From contig NZ_JAGGOI010000029.1 of the NCBI RefSeq assembly GCF_018614585.1, positions 186,001 through 250,000 of the forward strand: DNA of 64,000 nucleotides, written 5' to 3'. The notes beneath the pieces were generated by a model. It saw nothing but the letters and a program-made list of their open reading frames with translations, ran no database searches and was not told where the DNA came from. The position numbers and the translations under genes are program-made. Position 1 is the stretch's first letter. Each line of letters begins with the position of its first letter. This document shows, piece by piece, positions 34,079 to 43,606 of this stretch. This stretch comes from Streptomyces sp. ISL-1. Its GTDB lineage: Bacteria; Actinomycetota; Actinomycetes; Streptomycetales; Streptomycetaceae.

Positions 34079-34886
34079 GGGGGGAGCCAGGGGAGGGCTG
34101 GCCGACGGGCTGCTCGGGCACCGGGCCCTGCGCCGCCGCCACGGGAGCGGAGACTCCGGCCACCGCTCCCGTGAGCCGCCCGACCTCCGCCCGCAGGGCC
34201 CGGACCTCCTGCGTGAGGGCTTCGAGGAGCGCCGTCTGCCGGCGCTCCTCGGCGTCGTCACGCTCGAAGCGGGAGATGAACCACGCCGCGATATTGGCGG
34301 TGACGACACCGAGCAGCGCGATCCCCGAGAGCATCAGCCCGACCGCGAGCACCCGCCCGAGTCCCGTCGTCGGCGCGTGATCGCCGTATCCGACCGTCGT
34401 CATCGTCGTGAACGACCACCACACCGCGTCACCCAGCGTCTTGATGTTCCCGCCGGGCGCGTCCCGCTCCACATGCAGCACGGCCAGCGAGCCGAACATC
34501 ATCAGCCCCACCACCGCGCCCCCGACATACGTCGTCAGCGTGACCTGCGGCGCCATCCTGGCCCGCCGGCCCACCAGCAGCAGCGTGGAGACGACCCGCA
34601 GCAGCCGCAGCGGCTGCACCAGCGGCAGCAGGACCGCGAGAAGGTCCAGCGGATGGCTGCGTACGAACAGCCGCTTGCCCGGCGCCAGCGCCAGCCGTAC
34701 GAGGTAGTCGAGGGCGAACGCGCCCCACACCGTCCATTCGGTGACCGTGCACAGGGTGTGGACCCAGGGGTCCGCGTCCGGCGCGACGATGGGCACGGCG
34801 TACCCGACGGCGAACGCCACGGCAAGCACCAGCAGGGGGTTTTGCATGCGCTGTTCCCACCGGACCTGCGCTGTTCGCTGCTTCAT
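34059..34886 (-). CDS. Voltage-gated-like potassium channel
   Basis: About 275-aa membrane channel with a six-helix layout. An S1-S4-like region includes the arginine-containing helix LRLLRVVSTLLLVGRRARM. The pore follows with selectivity filter TTVGYGD (in SFTTMTTVGYGDHAPTTG). A cytoplasmic coiled coil (RRQTALLEALTQEVRALRAE) and a Pro-rich tail end the protein. It should conduct K+ across the plasma membrane. ATGs at 34886 and 34895 are both possible. The 3' end overlaps the I36 inhibitor gene. Confidence 0.88.
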   Translation of the reverse strand: MKQRTAQVRWEQRMQNPLLVLAVAFAVGYAVPIVAPDADPWVHTLCTVTEWTVWGAFALDYLVRLALAPGKRLFVRSHPLDLLAVLLPLVQPLRLLRVVSTLLLVGRRARMAPQVTLTTYVGGAVVGLMMFGSLAVLHVERDAPGGNIKTLGDAVWWSFTTMTTVGYGDHAPTTGLGRVLAVGLMLSGIALLGVVTANIAAWFISRFERDDAEERRQTALLEALTQEVRALRAEVGRLTGAVAGVSAPVAAAQGPVPEQPVGQPSPGSPLSSPRS

Positions 34887-34907
34887 GCAACGCATCGTAA
34901 AGAAGCC

Positions 34908-34947
34908 GAAGGGCGGCGGGGACCAGTCCGGGTCCCCGCCGCCCTTC
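34908..34947. terminator. Terminator downstream of aceE
   Basis: Perfect 17-bp arms GAAGGGCGGCGGGGACC / GGTCCCCGCCGCCCTTC with a 6-nt loop, just past the aceE stop and before the channel start. Confidence 0.85.
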
Positions 34948-34962
34948 ACATTGCTGCGAAAC

Positions 34963-37695
34963 CTACGCGTCGCCGCCGGCCGGGCCCGGGTCGGCCGAGG
35001 CCACGTCCAGCAGCTGGTAGCGGTCCACCGCCTGCTTCAGCACCGAGCGGTCGACCTTGCCCTCCCGCGCCAGCTCCGTGAGGACAGCCAGCACGATCGA
35101 CTGCGCGTCGATGTGGAAGTAGCGACGGGCGGCGCCCCGAGTGTCGGCGAAGCCGAAGCCGTCCGCGCCCAGCGAGGTGTACGTGCCCGGCACCCAACGC
35201 GAGATCTGGTCCGGAACCGACCGCATCCAGTCGGAGACGGCCACGAACGGCCCCTCGGAGCCGGACAGCTTCTGCGTCACATACGGCACGCCCTGCTCCT
35301 CCTCCGGGTGGAGCAGGTTGTACCGGTCGACGTCGACGGCCTCGCGCCGCAGCTCGTTCCAGGACGTCGCCGACCACACATCGGCGCGCACATTCCACTC
35401 CTCGGCGAGGATCCTCTGCGCCTCGACCGCCCAAGGCACGGCGACACCGGACGCCATGATCTGCGCGGGGATGGCGCCGGCCTCGCCCGCCTTGAAGCGG
35501 TAGATGCCCTTGAGGATGCCCTCGGCGTCCACATTCTCCGGCTCGGCCGGGTGCCGGATCGGCTCGTTGTAGACGGTGAGGTAGTAGAAGATGTCCTCGG
35601 CATCCGGGCCGTACATCCTGCGCAGACCGTCCTGGACGATGTGCGCGATCTCGAAGCCGAAGGCCGGGTCGTACGCGACACAGCCCGGGTTCGTCGAGGC
35701 GAGCAGCTGCGAGTGGCCGTCCGCGTGCTGCAGCCCCTCACCGGTCAGGGTCGTGCGTCCCGCGGTCGCACCCAGCACAAAACCGCGTGAAAGCTGGTCG
35801 GCCATCTGCCAGAACTGGTCACCGGTGCGCTGGAAACCGAACATCGAGTAGAAGACGTAGACCGGGATCAGCGGCTCGCCGTGCGTGGCGTACGCGGAAC
35901 CGGCCGCGATCAGCGATGCCGTGCAGCCCGCCTCGGAGATGCCGTCGTGCAGCATCTGCCCGGTCGGCGACTCCTTGTACGCGAGCAGCAGTTCGCGGTC
36001 CACCGATTCGTACTGCTGGCCCAGCGGGTTGTAGATCTTGGCGGTCGGGAAGAACGAGTCCATTCCGAAAGTGCGGTACTCGTCCGGCGCGATCAGCACG
36101 AAGCGCCTGCCGATCTCCTTGTCCCGCATCAGGTCCTTGAGCAGCCGTACGAACGCCATGGTGGTGGCGATCGCCTGCTGCCCGGAACCCTTCTTGACCG
36201 GGGCGTACGTCTTGTCCTCCGGCAGGACCAGCGGCTTGGCCCGCACGACACGGGTCGGGACATACCCGCCCAGCGCCTTGCGCCGGTCGTGCATGTACTG
36301 GATCTCCTCCGAGTCGCGGCCCGGGTGGTAGTACGGCGGCGCGCCTTCCTCGAGCTGCTTGTCGCTGATCGGGATGTGCAGCCGGTTGCGGAAGCGCTTG
36401 AGGTCGTCGACCGTCAGCTTCTTCATCTGGTGGGTCGCGTTGCGGCCCTCGAAGTTCGGGCCGAGCGTCCAGCCCTTGACGGTCTGGGCGAGGATCACGG
36501 TCGGCTGGCCCTTGTGGGCCTTGGCCGCCGAGTACGCCGCGTAGACCTTCTTGTGGTCGTGGCCGCCGCGGCCCAGGTGCAGGATCTGGTCGTCGGACAT
36601 GTTCTCGACCATGGCGCGCAGCCGGTGGTCGTCGCCGAAGAAGTGCTCGCGGATGTACGCGCCGGTCTCGGTGGCGTACGTCTGGAACTGACCGTCGGGC
36701 GTGGTGTTCAGCTTGTTGACCAGCACGCCGTCGCGGTCCTGCGCGAGCAGCGGGTCCCAGGTGCGGTCCCAGACCAGCTTGATGACGTTCCAGCCGGCGC
36801 CCCGGAACTGCGACTCCAGCTCCTGGATGATCTTGCCGTTGCCGCGCACCGGGCCGTCGAGCCGCTGCAGATTGCAGTTGACCACGAAGGTCAGGTTGTC
36901 CAGACCCTCCCGGGCGGCGATGGACAGCTGGCCGAGCGACTCGGGCTCGTCCATCTCGCCGTCGCCGAGGAACGCCCAGACATGCGACTTGGAGGTGTCG
37001 GCGATGCCGCGCGCCTCCATGTAGCGGTTCATCCGGGCCTGGAAGATCGCGCCGAGCGGGCCAAGGCCCATGGATACGGTCGGGAACTCCCAGAAGTCCG
37101 GCATCAGCCGTGGGTGCGGGTAGCTCGACAGACCGTCGGGAGCCTTGGACTTCTCCTGGCGGAAGGCGTCGAGCCGGGACTCACTGAGGCGGTCGAGCAT
37201 GAAGGCGCGTGCGTAGATGCCGGGGGAGGCGTGCCCCTGGAAGAAGATCTGGTCGCCGCCGTCGCCGTCGTCCTTGCCTCGGAAGAAGTGGTTGAAGCCC
37301 ACGTCGTACAGGGAGGCGGAAGAAGCGAATGTCGCGATGTGGCCGCCGACGCCGATACCCGGGCGCTGCGCGCGGGAGACCATCACCGCGGCGTTCCAGC
37401 GGGTCGCGTTGAGGATCTTGCGCTCGATCTCCTCGTTGCCGGGGAAGAACGGCTCGTCCTTGGTGGCGATGGTGTTGACGTAGTCCGTGCTGCGCATCTC
37501 GGGCACGGCCACGCGCTTCTCGCGGGCCCGCTCGATCAGTCGGAGCATCAGGTAGCGGGCGCGCTCCCGGCCCCGCTCGTCGACGGCGGCGTCGAGGGAG
37601 TCCAGCCACTCCTGGGTCTCTTCAGGATCGAAGTCCGGGACCTGGCTGGGAAGGCCGCCAATGATGATCGGGTTGCGATCGGATCCGGAAGCCAC
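34963..37695 (-). CDS. aceE: Pyruvate dehydrogenase E1 component, homodimeric type
   Basis: 910-aa thiamine-diphosphate enzyme that decarboxylates pyruvate and transfers the acetyl group to the E2 lipoyl domain. The ThDP/Mg motif begins [20 protein letters not shown] and ends NCNLQ. The start [20 protein letters not shown] and the middle [20 protein letters not shown] are typical of AceE. It matches SCO2371. E2 and E3 are not in the window. A 456-bp gene-free region (37696-38151) lies upstream and holds its promoter; I see only a short GGGGTAACCCC palindrome (37808-37818) there. Confidence 0.97.
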   Translation of the reverse strand: MASGSDRNPIIIGGLPSQVPDFDPEETQEWLDSLDAAVDERGRERARYLMLRLIERAREKRVAVPEMRSTDYVNTIATKDEPFFPGNEEIERKILNATRWNAAVMVSRAQRPGIGVGGHIATFASSASLYDVGFNHFFRGKDDGDGGDQIFFQGHASPGIYARAFMLDRLSESRLDAFRQEKSKAPDGLSSYPHPRLMPDFWEFPTVSMGLGPLGAIFQARMNRYMEARGIADTSKSHVWAFLGDGEMDEPESLGQLSIAAREGLDNLTFVVNCNLQRLDGPVRGNGKIIQELESQFRGAGWNVIKLVWDRTWDPLLAQDRDGVLVNKLNTTPDGQFQTYATETGAYIREHFFGDDHRLRAMVENMSDDQILHLGRGGHDHKKVYAAYSAAKAHKGQPTVILAQTVKGWTLGPNFEGRNATHQMKKLTVDDLKRFRNRLHIPISDKQLEEGAPPYYHPGRDSEEIQYMHDRRKALGGYVPTRVVRAKPLVLPEDKTYAPVKKGSGQQAIATTMAFVRLLKDLMRDKEIGRRFVLIAPDEYRTFGMDSFFPTAKIYNPLGQQYESVDRELLLAYKESPTGQMLHDGISEAGCTASLIAAGSAYATHGEPLIPVYVFYSMFGFQRTGDQFWQMADQLSRGFVLGATAGRTTLTGEGLQHADGHSQLLASTNPGCVAYDPAFGFEIAHIVQDGLRRMYGPDAEDIFYYLTVYNEPIRHPAEPENVDAEGILKGIYRFKAGEAGAIPAQIMASGVAVPWAVEAQRILAEEWNVRADVWSATSWNELRREAVDVDRYNLLHPEEEQGVPYVTQKLSGSEGPFVAVSDWMRSVPDQISRWVPGTYTSLGADGFGFADTRGAARRYFHIDAQSIVLAVLTELAREGKVDRSVLKQAVDRYQLLDVASADPGPAGGDA

Positions 37696-38151
37696 GCTAT
37701 TCCTCGCTGTTCGGTGGTTCTGCGTCTACGGGACGCAGGGGATGTCTGCTCGGTGTCGCACCGCCTCCCATCGTGTACCGCGGGGAGGCAAACGTCATCT
37801 CTACCGAGGGGTAACCCCAGCTCTGGGCGACATCGGGCCCGAACCTCTGTTCCGGGTCGGGGCAAATCGCAACCTTACGCCCAACCCGTGAATGCGTTTC
37901 GTTTCGCTGTTCGGTTCCGATTGGCTCATCGAAGGGGCAGAATGCGCAAAGACGGCCGAATGGTGTCCCATGAATCAGCAGAGGGCGTCGAGCGTGCCTG
38001 GAGTTGCGTCGAGACGGCCGTAAACGTCACCGTTTCGGCGGTCTGGACGGCCGGGTACTTGCGCGATCCGTCCCGCCCGTGTGGACTACGGCCAATGCCA
38101 CGCGTACGCGCGAGGTTGCAGGATTTTCCGAAAACGATCAGGAGGCAAGCC
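37696..38151. other. Divergent spacer between aceE and DUF3052 gene
   Basis: No gene is supported. It contains an 11-bp GGGGTAACCCC palindrome at 37808-37818 and the AGGAGG ribosome site of the DUF3052 gene at its right end. An open frame that reads into DUF3052 from the left has no start signal of its own and no family similarity. Confidence 0.5.
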
Positions 38152-38589
38152 GTGAGCGCGACCGCGGACCACGCGGAGGAGCGGACCAACCCAGCCGCAA
38201 GGCTGGGGTTCGAGCCCGGACAGGTGGTCCAGGAGATCGGCTACGACGACGACGTCGAGCAGGAGCTCCGTGAGGGCATCGAGGCCGTGACGGGCCAGGA
38301 AATCGTCGACGAGGACTACGACGACGTCGCAGACGTCGTATTGCTGTGGTTCCGGGACGAGGACGGCGACCTTACGGACGCACTGGTTGACGCCATCGGT
38401 CTGATCGAGGAGGGCGGAGCCGTCTGGCTGTTGACGCCCAAGACCGGCCGTGACGGGTACGTCGAACCCAGCGACGTCAACGAGGCCGCACAGACCGCGG
38501 GACTCTCCCAGACCAAGAGCATCAACGCCGGTAAGGACTGGACCGGCAGCAGGCTGGTGACTCCCAAGGCGGCGAAGTCGAAGCGCTGA
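38152..38589 (+). CDS. DUF3052 family protein
   Basis: 145-aa acidic soluble protein covering the full DUF3052 family: NPAARLGFEPGQVVQEIGYD, the acidic DDVADVVLLWFRDEDGDLTD, and a C-terminal half with VWLLTPKTGRDGYVEPSDVN and QTKSINAGKDW. Streptomycete members are small developmental or stress proteins of unclear biochemical role. GTG 38152 has AGGAGG at ideal spacing, so the long upstream open frame is not part of the gene. A perfect hairpin follows. Confidence 0.92.
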   Translation: MSATADHAEERTNPAARLGFEPGQVVQEIGYDDDVEQELREGIEAVTGQEIVDEDYDDVADVVLLWFRDEDGDLTDALVDAIGLIEEGGAVWLLTPKTGRDGYVEPSDVNEAAQTAGLSQTKSINAGKDWTGSRLVTPKAAKSKR

Positions 38590-38608
38590 ACCGCAGCAGC
38601 AGGCCCCG

Positions 38609-38638
38609 GGCCCCCGCCGACCTAGGTCGGCGGGGGCC
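38609..38638 (+). terminator. Terminator after DUF3052 gene
   Basis: 30-bp perfect palindrome with arms GGCCCCCGCCGACC and GGTCGGCGGGGGCC around TA, followed by TTCT. Confidence 0.85.
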
Positions 38639-38697
38639 TTCTGCGTAGGGTGGGAGACCACTGGATCAGGACTGTCCGCGTCGAAGGGATGCACGTC

Positions 38698-39156
38698 ATG
38701 GCGATCGAGGTCGGCACCAAGGCCCCGGATTTCGAGTTGAAGGACAACCACGGCCGCACCGTGAGCCTCGCCGAGTTCCGCGGCGAGAAGAATGTGGTGC
38801 TCCTCTTCTACCCCTTCGCCTTCACCGGCGTGTGCACGGGCGAGCTGTGCGCGCTCCGTGACGAGCTGCCGGCGTTCGTCAATGACGACACCCAGCTGCT
38901 CGCCGTCTCCAACGACTCCATCCACACGCTGCGCGTCTTCGCCGAGCAGGAGGGCCTGGAGTACCCGCTGCTCTCGGACTTCTGGCCGCACGGCGAGACC
39001 TCGCGCGCGTACGGCGTGTTCGACGAGGAGAAGGGGTGCGCGGTGCGCGGAACCTTCATCATCGACAAGGAGGGCGTGGTCCGCTGGACGGTCGTCAACG
39101 GCTTGCCGGACGCCCGTGACCTCAACGACTACGTCAAGGCGCTGGACACCCTCTGA
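38698..39156 (+). CDS. AhpE-like peroxiredoxin
   Basis: 152-aa thiol peroxidase that reduces hydroperoxides or peroxynitrite. The peroxidatic Cys46 sits in FYPFAFTGVCTGELCALRDE, with a second Cys51 five residues on, and the supporting Arg is in the AVRGTFIIDKEG region. The segment CTGELCALRDELPAF is the AhpE/BCP-like form. ATG 38698 (MAIEVGTKAPDFELKDNHG) fits homologues; an ATG three codons earlier is possible. Confidence 0.92.
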   Translation: MAIEVGTKAPDFELKDNHGRTVSLAEFRGEKNVVLLFYPFAFTGVCTGELCALRDELPAFVNDDTQLLAVSNDSIHTLRVFAEQEGLEYPLLSDFWPHGETSRAYGVFDEEKGCAVRGTFIIDKEGVVRWTVVNGLPDARDLNDYVKALDTL

Positions 39157-39277
39157 TTCTTCGGGCTATCCCTGCGCTAAAGGCTGTTTGAGCGGGAACC
39201 GGTCACTAGGATCCACTCGTTGATCCGACACCAACGCACGACGGGGGCGCTGCCCCTGACGACACCTGGAGGGACTC

Positions 39278-39853
39278 GTGGGAGTCAGCCTCAGCAAGGG
39301 CGGCAACGTCTCGCTGACCAAGGCCGCGCCCAACCTGACCGCGGTCACCGTGGGCCTGGGCTGGGACGCACGCAGCACCACCGGCACCGACTTCGACCTC
39401 GACGCCAGCGCCCTGCTGACCAACGCCGAGGGCAAGGTCGCCACCGACGGCAATTTTGTCTTCTTCAACAACCTCAAGAGCGCCGACGGCTCCGTCGAGC
39501 ACACCGGTGACAACATCACGGGTGAGGGCGAGGGTGACGACGAGCAGATCAAGGTCAATCTCGCCTCGGTTCCGGCCGACGTCGAGAAGATCGTCTTCCC
39601 CGTCTCGATCTACGAGGCCGAGAGCCGTCAGCAGTCGTTCGGCCAGGTTCGCAACGCGTTCATCCGCGTCGTCAACCAGGCCGGCGGCGCTGAGCTCGCG
39701 CGCTACGACCTGAGCGAGGACGCCTCGACCGAGACCGCGATGGTCTTCGGCGAGCTCTACCGCAACGGCGCGGAGTGGAAGTTCCGTGCCATCGGCCAGG
39801 GTTATGCCTCGGGCCTGCGCGGCATCGCGCAGGACTTCGGCGTAAACGTCTGA
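39278..39853 (+). CDS. terD: TerD family protein (copy 1)
   Basis: 191-aa calcium-binding TerD-domain protein. Family signatures: [60 protein letters not shown] (with acidic GEGEGDDE that binds Ca2+), and [20 protein letters not shown]. In S. coelicolor TerD proteins influence differentiation and metal/oxidative stress. GTG start with GGAGGG just upstream. It is followed by a close paralogue, and the two form the head of the ter region. Confidence 0.95.
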   Translation: MGVSLSKGGNVSLTKAAPNLTAVTVGLGWDARSTTGTDFDLDASALLTNAEGKVATDGNFVFFNNLKSADGSVEHTGDNITGEGEGDDEQIKVNLASVPADVEKIVFPVSIYEAESRQQSFGQVRNAFIRVVNQAGGAELARYDLSEDASTETAMVFGELYRNGAEWKFRAIGQGYASGLRGIAQDFGVNV

Positions 39854-39956
39854 GCCAGCAGCACCAGCAGCATCTCCGCTTCCGGCGCCGCACATTTTCC
39901 GTGCGGCGCCGGAGGTGCCTGTACAACCGTCACCGTCATCCGGGGAGGACCAAAAC

Positions 39957-40532
39957 ATGGGCGTCACGCTCGCCAAGGGAGGCAATGTCTCCCTCTCCAA
40001 GGCCGCACCGAACCTCATACAGGTGTTGGTCGGGCTCGGTTGGGACGCGCGCTCCACCACCGGAGCACCCTTCGACCTCGACGCCAGCGCGCTGCTGTGC
40101 GAGTCGGGCCGGGTGCTCGGCGACGAGTACTTCGTCTTCTACAACAACCTCAAGAGCCCCGAAGGCTCCGTCGAGCACACCGGTGACAACCTCACGGGTG
40201 AGGGCGAGGGCGACGACGAGTCGCTGCTGGTGGACCTCTCCAAGGTGCCCGCCAATGTCGACAAGATCATCTTCCCGGTCTCCATTCATGAGGCGGACAA
40301 CCGAGGCCAGGCATTCGGCCAGGTCAGCAATGCCTTCATCCGGGTGGTGAACCAGGCGGACGGCCAGGAGCTCGCGCGCTACGACCTGAGCGAGGACGCT
40401 TCGACCGAGACCGCGATGATCTTCGGCGAGCTCTACCGCTATGGCGGCGAATGGAAGTTCCGGGCCGTGGGGCAGGGGTACGCGTCGGGGCTGCGAGGCA
40501 TCGCTCTAGACTTCGGGGTCAATGTTTCGTAA
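39957..40532 (+). CDS. terD: TerD family protein (copy 2)
   Basis: 191-aa paralogue of the preceding protein, nearly colinear without gaps. The calcium-binding segment ([20 protein letters not shown]) and the C-terminal [20 protein letters not shown] are conserved. Unlike copy 1 it carries a Cys ([14 protein letters not shown]). The pair looks like a tandem duplication. ATG follows GGGGAGG. The DUF475 membrane protein gene comes 75 bp later on the same strand and may be cotranscribed. Confidence 0.95.
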   Translation: MGVTLAKGGNVSLSKAAPNLIQVLVGLGWDARSTTGAPFDLDASALLCESGRVLGDEYFVFYNNLKSPEGSVEHTGDNLTGEGEGDDESLLVDLSKVPANVDKIIFPVSIHEADNRGQAFGQVSNAFIRVVNQADGQELARYDLSEDASTETAMIFGELYRYGGEWKFRAVGQGYASGLRGIALDFGVNVS

Positions 40533-40607
40533 AGCCGCGCACGGCGCGAGGGGAGACCCACCCCCAGACTCCGTCCGGGGACACCCCCATAACACGATTG
40601 GGTACCA

Positions 40608-41741
40608 GTGGTTCTGAAAACCTTCGGCTGGTCGTTCGCGGTCACCGCGCTCGGTCTGGTCGCAGCGATCTTGTTCGGCGGGTGGACGGCGTTCGGCATC
40701 GTCGCGATCCTGTCCGTTCTAGAGATCTCGCTGTCTTTCGACAACGCGGTGGTCAACGCCGGAATCCTGAAGAAGATGAGTGCCTTCTGGCAGAGGATCT
40801 TCCTTACGGTCGGCGTGCTCATTGCCGTGTTCGGCATGCGACTGATCTTCCCCGTCGTGATCGTCGCCATCAGTGCCAAGATCGGCCCGATCGAGGCGGT
40901 CGACCTGGCGTTCAACGACGCCGAGCGCTACGAGCAGCTGGTCACTGACGCGCACCCGTCGATCGCCGCGTTCGGTGGCATGTTCCTGCTGATGATCTTC
41001 CTCGACTTCATTTTCGAGGACCGCGACATCAAGTGGCTCGGCTGGCTGGAGCGGCCGCTGGCCAAGCTCGGCAAGATCGACATGCTGTCGGTCTGCATCG
41101 CGCTGATCGTGCTCCTCGTCGCCGCCATTACCTTCGCGCCCGATGCGCACCAGCACGCCGGGCACGCCGACAAGTCGGCGACGGTGCTGCTATCCGGCGT
41201 CGCGGGTCTGATCACGTATCTGGTCGTCGGTGGTCTCTCCGGCTTCTTCGAGAACAGGATCGAGGAAGAGGAGGAGCGCGAGCACGAGGCCGAGGAAGAG
41301 GCCAGGAAGAGCGGCAAGAAGGTTTCCGCGACCCAGCTGGTCGGCAAGGCCGCGTTCTTCATGTTCCTGTACCTCGAGGTCCTGGACGCGTCGTTCTCCT
41401 TCGACGGTGTCATCGGCGCCTTCGCCATCACCAACGACATCGTGCTGATGGCGCTCGGCCTCGGCATCGGCGCCATGTACGTGCGGTCGCTCACGGTCTA
41501 CCTGGTCCGCCAGGGCACCCTGGACGACTACGTCTACCTGGAGCACGGTGCGCACTACGCGATCGGCGCGCTCGCGGTGATCCTCCTGGTCACCATCGAG
41601 TACCAGATCAGCGAGATCATCACCGGTCTGGTGGGCGTGGTGCTGATCGCCGCGTCGTTCTGGTCGTCGGTGCGGCGCAACAGGGCGCTCGCGGCGGCCG
41701 AGGCGCAGCCGGGCGCACCACAGGACTCCGCGAAGGTGTGA
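40608..41741 (+). CDS. DUF475 / TerC-like integral membrane protein
   Basis: 377-aa polytopic membrane protein. Duplicated TerC-type acidic motifs lie in membrane helices: VLEISLSFDNAVVNAGILKK and EVLDASFSFDGVIGAFAITN. A charged cytoplasmic loop (RIEEEEEREHEAEEEARKSG) separates the halves. TerC relatives move Mn2+ or other divalent metals and are thought to act with TerD-type proteins at the membrane. GTG start; the gene lies directly after the two terD genes. A strong terminator follows. Confidence 0.9.
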   Translation: MVLKTFGWSFAVTALGLVAAILFGGWTAFGIVAILSVLEISLSFDNAVVNAGILKKMSAFWQRIFLTVGVLIAVFGMRLIFPVVIVAISAKIGPIEAVDLAFNDAERYEQLVTDAHPSIAAFGGMFLLMIFLDFIFEDRDIKWLGWLERPLAKLGKIDMLSVCIALIVLLVAAITFAPDAHQHAGHADKSATVLLSGVAGLITYLVVGGLSGFFENRIEEEEEREHEAEEEARKSGKKVSATQLVGKAAFFMFLYLEVLDASFSFDGVIGAFAITNDIVLMALGLGIGAMYVRSLTVYLVRQGTLDDYVYLEHGAHYAIGALAVILLVTIEYQISEIITGLVGVVLIAASFWSSVRRNRALAAAEAQPGAPQDSAKV

Positions 41742-41768
41742 CCCTGCGGGGATTGAGGAACGCTCTGA

Positions 41769-41807
41769 GCGGGGCGGCTCCGAGGCACGGCCTCGGAGCC
41801 GCCCCGC
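41769..41807 (+). terminator. Terminator after DUF475 gene
   Basis: 18-bp perfect arms GCGGGGCGGCTCCGAGGC / GCCTCGGAGCCGCCCCGC with a 3-nt loop. Confidence 0.88.
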
Positions 41808-41850
41808 GGGGGTTCACAGCGGGGTTCACCGACGCAACTGGGGGTGGGGC

Positions 41851-42588
41851 ATGGCTTTCTGGGACAGCCTGTGGCGGGGCAGGGCCGCGCAGTTCGACTC
41901 GGGCAGTGCAGCGTCGAACTCCATCGAGCTGACCAAACGGCACCCGACGGTCTCGCTCACCAAGCAGGGCGCGGCCACCGGCAATCTGCGCGTCAACCTC
42001 TCCTGGCGGATGCGCACGTCCGACATCGAGGGCAGGTCCAAACAGAGCGGCAGGCTGCTGCGGCACCCCTTCAAGCTCTTCCAGCCCGATGTGGTGCAGG
42101 CACACACCCAGGGTGTGGTCAATGTGGACCTCGACCTCGGCTGTCTGTACGAGCTCGTGGACGGCACCAAGGGCGTGGTGCAGCCGCTGGGCAGCTTCTT
42201 CGGCAGTATCAACGAGGCGCCGTACGTGAAGCTCAGCGGCGACGACCGGTTCGGCTCCCCCTCCGGCGAGACGATCTACGTCAATCTCGACCACCGTGAG
42301 TCGATCAAACGGCTGCTGTTCTTCGCCTACATCTACGACCAGACGCCGGCCTTCGACCGTACGCACGCGCATGTGACGCTCTACCCCAGCAACGGCCCGA
42401 GGGTCGAGATAGAACTCGACGAACGCGCGCCGCAGGCCCGCTCCTGTGCCGTGTTCTCCATGGAGAACGTGAAGGGCGAACTGGTCGTGCGCCGTGAGGT
42501 GAAGTTCGTGTACGGCTTCCAGGCGGAGCTGGACCGGCTGTACGGGTGGGGCCTGCAGTGGGGACGCGGGTACAAGAACCGGGTCTGA
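41851..42588 (+). CDS. TerA-like tellurium resistance protein
   Basis: 245-aa cytoplasmic protein of the TerD superfamily, TerA-like branch. Signatures: SIELTKRHPTVSLTKQG, VNVDLDLGCLYELVDGTKGV, SGETIYVNLDHRESIKRLLF and the C-terminal VVRREVKFVYGFQAELDRLY. It has the same beta-sandwich logic as TerD but with a different N-terminal extension. It is the last plus-strand gene of the first ter block and ends 7 bp from a convergent TerD gene. Confidence 0.87.
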   Translation: MAFWDSLWRGRAAQFDSGSAASNSIELTKRHPTVSLTKQGAATGNLRVNLSWRMRTSDIEGRSKQSGRLLRHPFKLFQPDVVQAHTQGVVNVDLDLGCLYELVDGTKGVVQPLGSFFGSINEAPYVKLSGDDRFGSPSGETIYVNLDHRESIKRLLFFAYIYDQTPAFDRTHAHVTLYPSNGPRVEIELDERAPQARSCAVFSMENVKGELVVRREVKFVYGFQAELDRLYGWGLQWGRGYKNRV

Positions 42589-42595
42589 CCCGCGC

Positions 42596-43420
42596 TTACG
42601 GCCGTATGAACTGGGGGCCCATCGGGGGCAGCCGGAAGTTCGGGTCGGGCGCGTAGGCGGCCGCGGCGGCGGGCTGCGGGTAGCCGTAGGCCGACGGCGC
42701 GGCGGCCTGGGTCGCCGCGGGCTGCGGGTATCCATAGGCGGGCTGAGGGTATCCGTACCCCGGCTGCGCGCTGTCCGGTGTGCCCTGGGCCGGGGACGCG
42801 GTCTGCTGGGGCGCGGGCTGGGGGTATCCGTAGCCCGGCTGCGGCTCGGGCTGGGCCGACGGTTCCGCCGCCGCCTCCGCCTCGTCCACCGAGATGCCGA
42901 ACTCCGTGGCCAGACCCACCAGACCGGTCGGGTAGCCCTGCCCCACCGCGCGGAACTTCCAGCCCTCCCCGCGCCGGTACAGCTCGCCGCAGATGATCGC
43001 CGTCTCCTCGCCCGTCTCCGGCTTCACATGGAAGACGGTCAGCGGCTCGCCGTCGGTCAGGGCCGCGTCGTAGAGCAGTATCCGCAGATCCCGTACATGC
43101 TGGAAGGTGTCGCCGTCCGAGGACGCGGCGAGCACCACCTGATCGACCGACGCGTCGAGTGAGGAGAGATCCGCCTCGACCGTGTCCGTCAGATGCTCGG
43201 CGACACGCTTCTTGGGGAGCCGGCGCACCAGGCCCGACGGATGGCGCGGCTGGTTGTAGAAGACGAAGTCCTCGTCCGAGCGCACACGGCCGTCGGGGCC
43301 GAGCAGCAGGGCGGAGGCGTCCACATCGGGGACCCCTGCGCCCGGGGTCCAGCGCAGCACGGCCCGTACCGCCGTGACATCGAGAGGGACGTTCGAGCCC
43401 TTCAGCATCGCGTGCGTCAT
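42596..43420 (-). CDS. TerD family protein with Gly/Tyr/Pro-repeat tail (copy 3)
   Basis: 274-aa protein. Residues 1-180 form a divergent TerD domain (LRWTPGAGVPDVDASALLLG, DEDFVFYNQPRHPSGLV, GEETAIICGELYRRGEGWKF). The C-terminal ~95 residues are low-complexity with four GYGYPQP/AYGYPQP repeats, a likely disordered or adhesive tail. It is divergent from the HpcH/HpaI-lyase gene. Start 43420 (MTHAMLKG) is used; the in-frame ATG at 43429 is also acceptable. Confidence 0.9.
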   Translation of the reverse strand: MTHAMLKGSNVPLDVTAVRAVLRWTPGAGVPDVDASALLLGPDGRVRSDEDFVFYNQPRHPSGLVRRLPKKRVAEHLTDTVEADLSSLDASVDQVVLAASSDGDTFQHVRDLRILLYDAALTDGEPLTVFHVKPETGEETAIICGELYRRGEGWKFRAVGQGYPTGLVGLATEFGISVDEAEAAAEPSAQPEPQPGYGYPQPAPQQTASPAQGTPDSAQPGYGYPQPAYGYPQPAATQAAAPSAYGYPQPAAAAAYAPDPNFRLPPMGPQFIRP

Positions 43421-43536
43421 GTCCGTCATCCTGCCTTCCCGGTGGCCGCATGGACAACGCGGGGGCCCTTGTTCTCCGGCCGGGACATGGGCATGGTGCA
43501 AGCGGGTTACCTGGAATTCATGGGCTTGGGGAACTC

Positions 43537-43563
43537 TTGACACAGAGTCGTACGTACTATTAC
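43537..43563 (+). promoter_or_regulatory. Possible promoter of the ter biosynthetic genes
   Basis: A consensus TTGACA at 43537-43542 is followed by CAGAGTCGTACGTAC and TATTAC (43558-43563). The 15-bp spacer is short, so the -10 assignment is tentative. Confidence 0.35.
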
Positions 43564-43606
43564 CGGCCACCTCAGTCGGGCCGCCAAGACAGTACGGGGG
43601 AAACAA

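Noticed and set aside
35881-38151. Plus-strand open frame opposite aceE that runs into the DUF3052 gene
   Set aside because: It is antisense to aceE. DUF3052 has its own ideal ribosome site at 38152, and the upstream part has no family similarity.
39278-42588. The ter genes as a plasmid-type tellurite-resistance island
   Set aside because: Base composition and context are chromosomal, and the TerD/DUF475 set is a normal part of Streptomyces genomes.
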